From Clostridia bacterium (GTDB lineage Bacteria; Bacillota_A; Clostridia; Oscillospirales; CAG-272): a stretch of DNA of 20,240 nt. The stretch covers positions 1 through 20,240 of the forward strand of contig JAGBSQ010000210.1 in NCBI GenBank assembly GCA_017631775.1. Direction: 5' to 3'. The translations under genes and the position numbers were made by a program. Below are positions 15,601-20,240 of the stretch, in pieces. Each line of letters opens with the position of its first letter. Position 1 is the stretch's first letter. The notes beneath the pieces were generated by a model. That model was not told the origin of the DNA, did no database searches, and was given only the letters and a program-made list of their open reading frames with translations.

Positions 15601-15822
15601 GACGACGTAGAGCAAATCACCGTAGGCGCGGTAATTGAGCCTTGGCTCTGGTGGCGACTCGCGGTCATCGATCTTGATATCATCGTTGGCGTTGCTTGTG
15701 TTTACTGGCTCTACTTCATCTTCCGCAAGGTGATCGTAACACACAGAAAAAAGAGGGAAGAAGAGGAAATGATCGAACCCGACGATGCGGACATCGAAGT
15801 GGAAGGAGGTACCGAGGCATGA
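12652..15822 (+). CDS. Membrane-anchored GH3 beta-glycosidase with permuted domain order
   Basis: The protein has 1056 residues; ATG 12652 follows GGAGG by five bases. N-terminal membrane helix 5-25 is followed by the GH3 alpha/beta sandwich (about 60-400; acid/base region GETEDPTR with E207/E209), an FnIII-like domain (about 415-540), a 150-residue spacer and finally the TIM barrel (about 700-980: DHDGPSQVR, GGRNYEYFSED near 800, K835-H836, and nucleophile Asp914 in VVTDYVDGW). Most GH3 enzymes have barrel first; the swapped order is known from some Ruminococcus and Butyrivibrio beta-glucosidases. A second membrane helix (about 999-1028) and an acidic tail close the chain, so the catalytic part should sit outside the cell, tethered at both ends. 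The usual KHFAxN motif reads KHLVLY, hinting at altered subsite binding. It is ATGA-coupled to the next gene. Confidence 0.9.
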   Translation: MKIRQIVQLVIIAILVTALVIGNVIVFEPQMASNITGLQAYFEEVLGFHPFATSSNTINEARKGGQELSEQIIKEGSVLVKNNGVLPLSADEVSQVNVFGHASIDWVYGGSGSGQVLPENNNPAENIDFLKALELYGIPYNQSLISMYRKFAAPFGDIGSINNNYDAFYRLAEPSISDANYYTPAILNEAKSYSNTVFVVIGRHAGETEDPTRVQYKVNASSAMDKSRHYLEISTEEEEMLKYVGANYENVIVIVNSTNAMELDFVDTIPGIDACLVVGATGTQAAKAIPSILWGEVSPSGRFTDTYAYDMASNVNFKRTSAAGIGHYTGASDMYPTGAGSNAGGTRRDAPAFIDYIEGVYLGYKWYETADVEGIWDKYSREILDENDNKITVTGYDSVVQYPFGYGLSYTTFEWTVEALSIPQGSEINRESEITITLSVANVGDVAGQDVIEVYLTPEYKKGEIEKAHVNLVAFAKTGTINPGEKQTLTITVDVEDLACYDAYDLNNNGNKGYELDAGSYQLKLMTDSHNVKTVDFTGGATDAEGIITYNVSTTINFLVDSVTGNPVTNKFTGEDAIDGVSLDGSDSGQNIGFITRAAFPDPYEIADVADRAMADNVKEFNQYTKAQASEWDNAEVDIFGNPVKSNSVEWGKSAGRIEYEGIVYNQSGNAMVYENGKITELGLVLGSDYNHPLWDVVLSQITLSEAIELIHAGNFGNAAIPSVGKPKLTDHDGPSQVRSFNAGAARGTGFPCSTVLGQTWNQSLAYSFGINYGKEMSVQGIAMDGTYGFGANLHRSAWGGRNYEYFSEDGFLAGTMLAQQVRGLTNTGKYCYLKHLVLYETEHERDSMYTWCNEQALREIYLKPFKKAIQDGGCVGIMSSYNRIGNVWTGGSEALIQGVIRNELGFSGTVVTDYVDGWSQKFMSIEDAVRAGGDINLGTRTNVLDTGFDDSNRIQNQAKEVCHHVLYMFLSPLYANAEYNESDDVEQITVGAVIEPWLWWRLAVIDLDIIVGVACVYWLYFIFRKVIVTHRKKREEEEMIEPDDADIEVEGGTEA

Positions 15823-17921
15823 AAAAGAATATAGCGAAGATTATAGAAATCGTTTTGCTGGTTGCCGGCATTCTTTTGGCAGCTGCCTTTGTAGTTACCA
15901 TTCCGCTCAACTCCTACAACGATTACGTTGCTTACCTCGAAAACCTGGTTGAAATGAGCAAACCGGAACCCAAGCCGGTGCTCGAATCCCTTACCGTATC
16001 CTTAAAAGAAGGCGTACAGTACTTTAAAAACGACTTGGCAGAGCCCAAGGCAGACGACTTCTCGGTGCTTGCAAACTACACCCTTGAGGGCGTTCCTTAC
16101 AGCGAGGAGCTCAGCGCAGGTCAATTCACCTTTGTGGCCGAAACCGATTTTTATGCGGTTGGCGGTGATATTAAGTTCACCTACAAAAACAAGAGCGAGA
16201 CCTTGCACATTGACCTGATTCCGGTCAAGATGCAAACCTTGAGCATTGCACAAAACCCCTACACGGTCAAGTATCAAACCGGCTCCACCTTTAGTGCAGA
16301 GGGCCTTATCATCAGTGCGGTTTACAACGATGGCTCTGCAAAGATCATTCCTGCAGAAAAGTACGTTGTCAACACCACAAAGGCGCTTGCCACCACCGAT
16401 AAGGCTGTTTCCGTCAGCTACACCGAGGGCGGCGAGACCTATACCCTCGAGGTTCCGATCGGCGTTGTAGACGTTCTCGATAACGGAGCGGTCACCAAGC
16501 TGATTTTGGCGGGCGATGCTATCGTTCAAGCGGGCGATAAGCTTTCCAACACCCAAATGGAAATCAATGCCGTTTATGAGAGCGGCAACAGATTGCCTCT
16601 TGCAAAATCCGAATACACCGTTTCGGGCGGCAGCTCGATTGCAAAGCTCGGCAAGGCATACACCGTTTCGGTATCCTATGCTAAAAATCCCAGCATTTCT
16701 CTTTCCACCGGCGTCCTCGTTCGCACCACCGTTCAAGGTGAGGACGGAACCATTGTGGGCGGTAACAGAAACACCGAAACCGAGTATGCGGTTGTAGACG
16801 GTGTTATCCAAAACCTCGGCACCAGCGTTTCCTTTGCAGGCAACTTTGGCGGCACGGTTCTCAAGGGTGGCGAAGGTTCTCTTACCATTACGGTCAACTC
16901 CGAAACCGCTACCGTAGGTAACGTTACCATGCGTTGCGGCAACAGCTATTGCTGCTTTGTAAACGGTGCCAACAAAAATGACGGTTACCGCATGCTGCCC
17001 TTGCAAATCAACACCATTTTGGACCTTACCGTTAACGGCAAAGAGGTTGCAATTCCCGATAGCGTCGTTCTCAGAGGAACCGACATCAACAAGGATTACG
17101 CACCCCTGTACGGCATTTACTACGAATTCACATTCGAGAATATCGCGCTCGAGCCTGGTGCCAACACCATTAAGGTAAGCTTTAAGCCCAGCACCGCAGG
17201 CGCTATGAACTGCTGGAACGAATCTCCCTCCACCATGAACATCGACTACATCAACGTAGATACTGTCGGCAGCAACATTCCCGACAATTACACCTTCGAT
17301 ACCATCGAAATCTCTCCCAACTACTCGGTAGCGGTTGGCGGCAAGCTCACCGACATTAAGCCTCCCGTTATTGCAATTTTGGCAGACGGAACAAAGGTTT
17401 TGGCTCCTTCCAACCTGTTCGATTACTCGGTCAGCGGCGGAGCACCCGGCGTAGCAACCACCAAATACGGCAAATACACGGTTACCGCAACTCTCAAATC
17501 CAACCCCTCCATCAAAGCGACAAGAGATATCGAATTTGTTGGCATTAAGGTTTTGAGTGCAAAGGTTCAAAGAGAAAATGACAAGGTCTATTACGTATTC
17601 GGCGGTGAGGCATACGGATACACCGCAGAGGACCTGATCTTCTTCGATAATGCAACCATGTACGATATTATTGCCGAATTTGGCGAGAGCACCTTCACCT
17701 TTAAGATCGACGTTACACACCTGACCCCCGGCGCTACCATTTACCCGCACTTGAGAGTAAAGGGCAACGTTTATTATAACGGCGGTGCTAACAACAACGG
17801 TGACATTCGCGGCATGGGACTTACCTTTGTCAACGGTCAAAAGGTTACTCTCGGCAATCAAAATTACACCATTGTCAAGGAGTATGAAATGCCTGTCCTC
17901 AAGGTAACGGCTGCAAGCTAA
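15819..17921 (+). CDS. Membrane-anchored Ig-like/CBM-like partner protein of the GH3 enzyme
   Basis: The protein has 700 residues; ATG 15819 overlaps the GH3 stop as ATGA and has GGAGGT eight bases upstream. A longer in-frame start at 15696 lies inside the GH3 coding tail and is rejected. One membrane helix (about 8-28) leaves the rest outside. Then come beta-rich domains: two bacterial Ig-like (Big_3-type) units at about 138-215 and 225-305 with the pattern G...F...GL.I.A.Y.DGS...I, a CBM35-like sandwich at about 310-485 (LEPGANTIKVSF, MNIDYINVD), another Ig-like unit at about 490-570 and a C-terminal beta domain. No catalytic motif is visible. Strict coupling to a surface glycosidase suggests it binds the polysaccharide or scaffolds the enzyme. 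The family has no name known to me. Confidence 0.82.
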   Translation: MKKNIAKIIEIVLLVAGILLAAAFVVTIPLNSYNDYVAYLENLVEMSKPEPKPVLESLTVSLKEGVQYFKNDLAEPKADDFSVLANYTLEGVPYSEELSAGQFTFVAETDFYAVGGDIKFTYKNKSETLHIDLIPVKMQTLSIAQNPYTVKYQTGSTFSAEGLIISAVYNDGSAKIIPAEKYVVNTTKALATTDKAVSVSYTEGGETYTLEVPIGVVDVLDNGAVTKLILAGDAIVQAGDKLSNTQMEINAVYESGNRLPLAKSEYTVSGGSSIAKLGKAYTVSVSYAKNPSISLSTGVLVRTTVQGEDGTIVGGNRNTETEYAVVDGVIQNLGTSVSFAGNFGGTVLKGGEGSLTITVNSETATVGNVTMRCGNSYCCFVNGANKNDGYRMLPLQINTILDLTVNGKEVAIPDSVVLRGTDINKDYAPLYGIYYEFTFENIALEPGANTIKVSFKPSTAGAMNCWNESPSTMNIDYINVDTVGSNIPDNYTFDTIEISPNYSVAVGGKLTDIKPPVIAILADGTKVLAPSNLFDYSVSGGAPGVATTKYGKYTVTATLKSNPSIKATRDIEFVGIKVLSAKVQRENDKVYYVFGGEAYGYTAEDLIFFDNATMYDIIAEFGESTFTFKIDVTHLTPGATIYPHLRVKGNVYYNGGANNNGDIRGMGLTFVNGQKVTLGNQNYTIVKEYEMPVLKVTAAS

Positions 17922-17936
17922 ACACAAAAAAATCAA

Positions 17937-17968
17937 GGCCCATCCCCACGTTGGGGGTGGGTCTTTTT
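17937..17968 (+). terminator. Terminator of the membrane GH3 operon
   Basis: A 12-bp stem (two G-T pairs) from 17937-17948 with 17952-17963 has a short loop and then TTTTT, 16 bases after the stop. Confidence 0.9.
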
Positions 17969-17994
17969 GCCCCCCTTGGAACGGGTTTTAAATT

Positions 17995-18028
17995 TTATCT
18001 TGCAATATGCAAGATAATGTGGTATAAT
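17995..18028 (+). promoter_or_regulatory. Promoter with a long inverted repeat across its -35 box (candidate operator)
   Basis: -35 TTGCAA (18000-18005), 17-base spacer and TATAAT (18023-18028) with TGG extended -10. Perfect 10-bp arms TTATCTTGCA (17995-18004) and TGCAAGATAA (18008-18017), spaced by ATA, overlay the -35 and half of the spacer. A dimeric repressor here would block polymerase directly, so sugar-inducible control of the GH3 gene is likely. No regulator gene is adjacent. Confidence 0.75.
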
Positions 18029-18081
18029 AAGGGCAGACTTTCCCGTTTTTTTCTAAAACAGACCAACACGGAGGTGCCACT

Positions 18082-20240
18082 ATGAAAGCACGTGAACAAA
18101 TACAAAAGCTCACAAAAGAGCAAAAGGCCGCACTCCTGCAGGGTAAGACCGTTTGGACTACCTATGCATTTGCGCATGCCGATATTCCCGAGATTTTTCT
18201 CTCCGACGGCCCTCACGGCCTTCGTAAGCAAGCGGGTGCTGCCGACCACCTTGGCCTGAATGCATCTGTTCCCGCAACCTGCTTTCCCACAGCGGCAGGC
18301 ATGGCAAACTCTTGGAACCTTGAGCTTGCAGAGGAGCTTGGTCGCGCCCTTGGAGAAGAGGCGGCGGCAAATGACGTACACGTTGTTCTCGGCCCCGGAC
18401 TGAACATCAAGCGCAGTCCTCTTTGCGGCCGTAACTTTGAATATTTTTCCGAGGATCCTTACCTTGCCGGCAAAATGGCGGCAGCATACGTCAAGGGCAT
18501 TCAAGCCAACGGCGTAGCAGCTTGCCCCAAGCACTTTGCCGTCAACTCGCAGGAGCTTCGCCGCATGGCAATGGATTCTGTTCTCGATGAGAGAACGCTG
18601 CGCGAGATCTATTTGACCGCGTTTGAAATTGCCGTAAAAGAAGGCAAGGCCAAAACCATCATGTCCTCCTACAACCGCGTAAACGGAACATATGCCAACG
18701 AAAACGAGCACCTGCTTGGCGATATTCTTCGCCGCGAATGGGGCTTTGACGGCTTTGTTGTTACCGACTGGGGAGCAGATAACGTTCACACCGACGGTGT
18801 GAGAGCAGGCTCCAACCTCGTTATGCCTGCACCGGGTGCCGACTGTGCGCTCGGCCTTTTGAAGGATCTTGAAGAGGGCAAAATCGACGAGAGCGTTCTT
18901 GACGAGCGCTTAGCAGAGCTGCTTGGTGTTATCAATTCCACCTCCGAGGCAGTTGCAAACGCCCCTAAGAGCTTTGATGCGGATGCACACCACGCGGTAG
19001 CACAAAAGTGTGCCGCCGAGAGCATTGTCCTCTTGGAAAACGATGGCGTTCTGCCTTTGTCGGCATCTGCAAAGGTTGCCGTCATTGGTGACTTTGCAAA
19101 AACGCCTCGCTATCAAGGCGCAGGCTCCTCGCAGGTCAACCCCACAAAGCTCGATAACCTTTACGATTGCCTGACCACAGCAGGTGTTGAAATTACCGTA
19201 TACGCGCAAGGCTTTGACCGCCGCAACCCCGCCCCCAATCAAAAGCTCATCGACGAGGCGGTAGAGGTGGCAAAGGGAGCCGAAACGGTTTTGCTTTGTG
19301 TCGGTCTTGATGAGATCCTCGAATCCGAGGGCATGGACCGCTTGCACATGGAATTGAGCAAGTCTCAGCAAGAGCTTATCAAAGCGGTTTGCGCGGTCAA
19401 CAAAAACGTAATTCTCGTTCTTTCGGGCGGAGCACCTTTCGTAATGCCCGAACGCGATCTTTATCGTGCCGCTATCCACGGTTATCTTGGCGGTCAAGCA
19501 GGCGCGGGTGCAATGGCTGATGCCATTCTCGGCAAAATCAATCCCTCGGGCAAGCTCAACGAAACCTGGCCTCTCTCGCTTGAGGACGTTTCCGCAACGC
19601 CTTACTTCCCAAGCCGTGAGCGCACCGCCGAATATAGAGAAGGTCTCTTTGTCGGCTACCGCTATTTTGAGAGCGCAGGCGTTCCCGTACGTTATCCCTT
19701 CGGCTACGGCTTGAGCTATACGAATTTTGCATACAGCGATATTGAGGCAAACGAAAGTGGTGTCAGCGTTACCGTGACCAACACGGGTGCGTGCGACGGT
19801 GCCGAGGTCGTGCAGCTTTACGTTTCTTGCAATGATAGCAAGATCTACCGTCCCGAAAAGGAGCTCAAGGGATTTGCAAAGGTATTCCTCAAGGCAGGCG
19901 AGAGCCAACGCGTGACCATCGCGTTTGACGATAAGACCTTCCGTTACTTTGATACAACCGATGACGCGTGGGCGATTGAGGACTCCGACTATAACATTTG
20001 CATTGCAAGGAATGCACATGAGGTCGTTCTTTCGAGTGTGCTTCACGTAGCGGGCAAAAAGGCGAGCGATAACGCTCCCGCGTGCTACAAGACCGCAGAC
20101 ATCAAGAACGTATCTGACGCTGATTTTGAAGCACTCTTGGGTCACCCCATCCCCGACGGCAAATGGAGCGGCGAGATCACCGAAAACGATGCGCTCTGTC
20201 AGCTCTATTATGCAAAGGGCGCGTTTGCACGCTTCCTCTA
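18082..20240 (+). CDS. GH3 beta-glucosidase, cytoplasmic, conventional domain order (3' end off window)
   Basis: The frame is open from ATG 18082 (GGAGGTG five bases upstream) to the window edge without a stop, giving 719 residues so far; bacterial relatives usually have 700-850. There is no signal peptide. The TIM barrel comes first: LSDGPHGLRK, LNIKRSPLCGRNFEYFSED (split as LNIKRSPLCG and RNFEYFSED), K150-H-F-A-V-N, and nucleophile Asp229 in GFVVTDWGA. The alpha/beta sandwich follows with acid/base candidates E414/E416 in ESEGMDR, then GYGLSYTNF and an FnIII-like domain. All key residues are present, so an active beta-glucosidase/xylosidase-type exo-enzyme is expected, acting on imported oligosaccharides. 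It has its own promoter and operator and complements the extracellular permuted GH3 upstream. Exact sugar specificity cannot be read from sequence. Confidence 0.94.
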   Translation, partial: MKAREQIQKLTKEQKAALLQGKTVWTTYAFAHADIPEIFLSDGPHGLRKQAGAADHLGLNASVPATCFPTAAGMANSWNLELAEELGRALGEEAAANDVHVVLGPGLNIKRSPLCGRNFEYFSEDPYLAGKMAAAYVKGIQANGVAACPKHFAVNSQELRRMAMDSVLDERTLREIYLTAFEIAVKEGKAKTIMSSYNRVNGTYANENEHLLGDILRREWGFDGFVVTDWGADNVHTDGVRAGSNLVMPAPGADCALGLLKDLEEGKIDESVLDERLAELLGVINSTSEAVANAPKSFDADAHHAVAQKCAAESIVLLENDGVLPLSASAKVAVIGDFAKTPRYQGAGSSQVNPTKLDNLYDCLTTAGVEITVYAQGFDRRNPAPNQKLIDEAVEVAKGAETVLLCVGLDEILESEGMDRLHMELSKSQQELIKAVCAVNKNVILVLSGGAPFVMPERDLYRAAIHGYLGGQAGAGAMADAILGKINPSGKLNETWPLSLEDVSATPYFPSRERTAEYREGLFVGYRYFESAGVPVRYPFGYGLSYTNFAYSDIEANESGVSVTVTNTGACDGAEVVQLYVSCNDSKIYRPEKELKGFAKVFLKAGESQRVTIAFDDKTFRYFDTTDDAWAIEDSDYNICIARNAHEVVLSSVLHVAGKKASDNAPACYKTADIKNVSDADFEALLGHPIPDGKWSGEITENDALCQLYYAKGAFARFL

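Noticed and set aside
16002..17936. 644-residue minus-strand frame opposite the Ig/CBM-like gene
   Set aside because: Same artefact: it runs across the terminator, and the plus-strand gene has export and domain features and a strong start.
18910..20145. 411-residue minus-strand frame opposite the second GH3 gene
   Set aside because: The plus strand carries every GH3 motif in one frame; the antisense product has no recognisable features.

Overview
The window looks like a chromosomal segment from an uncultured Clostridia-type Firmicute, probably from a gut or rumen community. The evidence is Gram-positive style: strong AGGAGG ribosome-binding sites, near-consensus sigma-A promoters with 17-bp spacers, rho-independent terminators after most genes, lipoprotein and single-helix membrane anchoring, and Cys-rich CxxC surface modules typical of Clostridia. 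The placement is inference; no rRNA or marker gene is present.

Left part (1-6,700). A large secreted or surface protein enters from the left edge, combining carbohydrate-binding-like beta-sandwiches with CxxC repeats. Next is a minus-strand pair overlapping by ATGA: a small conserved protein and an EndA-like nuclease lipoprotein. A divergent gene encodes a regulator with a DNA-binding domain at each end. After it comes a roughly 240-nt structured leader or small RNA ahead of an eight-cysteine protein of unknown function, then a TRIC-family (UPF0126) membrane channel on the minus strand.

Middle (6,700-12,430). Two ABC exporter half-transporters overlap by ATGA and very likely form a heterodimer. 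A hairpin-rich intergenic region follows. On the minus strand, read right to left, are tRNA-Leu(UAA), an initiator tRNA-Met with an extra base in its T-arm, a decayed tRNA 3' end with its own terminator, a membrane-anchored SGNH/SASA-type acetylesterase, and the 3' half of a tRNA-Ser. The tRNA-Ser piece touches the esterase stop codon. This is the typical footprint of a tRNA-targeted integration or of a recombination junction.

Right part (12,430-20,240). This is a glycan-degradation region. One operon encodes a membrane-anchored GH3 beta-glycosidase with permuted domain order (alpha/beta sandwich and FnIII first, TIM barrel last, a membrane helix at each end) and an ATGA-coupled, membrane-anchored Ig-like/CBM-like protein. 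A second, conventionally ordered and apparently cytoplasmic GH3 enzyme follows under its own promoter. That promoter carries a 10-bp-arm inverted repeat across its -35 box. A reasonable model is cell-surface glycan binding and trimming, deacetylation by the esterase, and intracellular hydrolysis of imported oligosaccharides. No sugar importer is visible here, so this remains inference. No CRISPR array, transposase, integrase or phage gene was seen.
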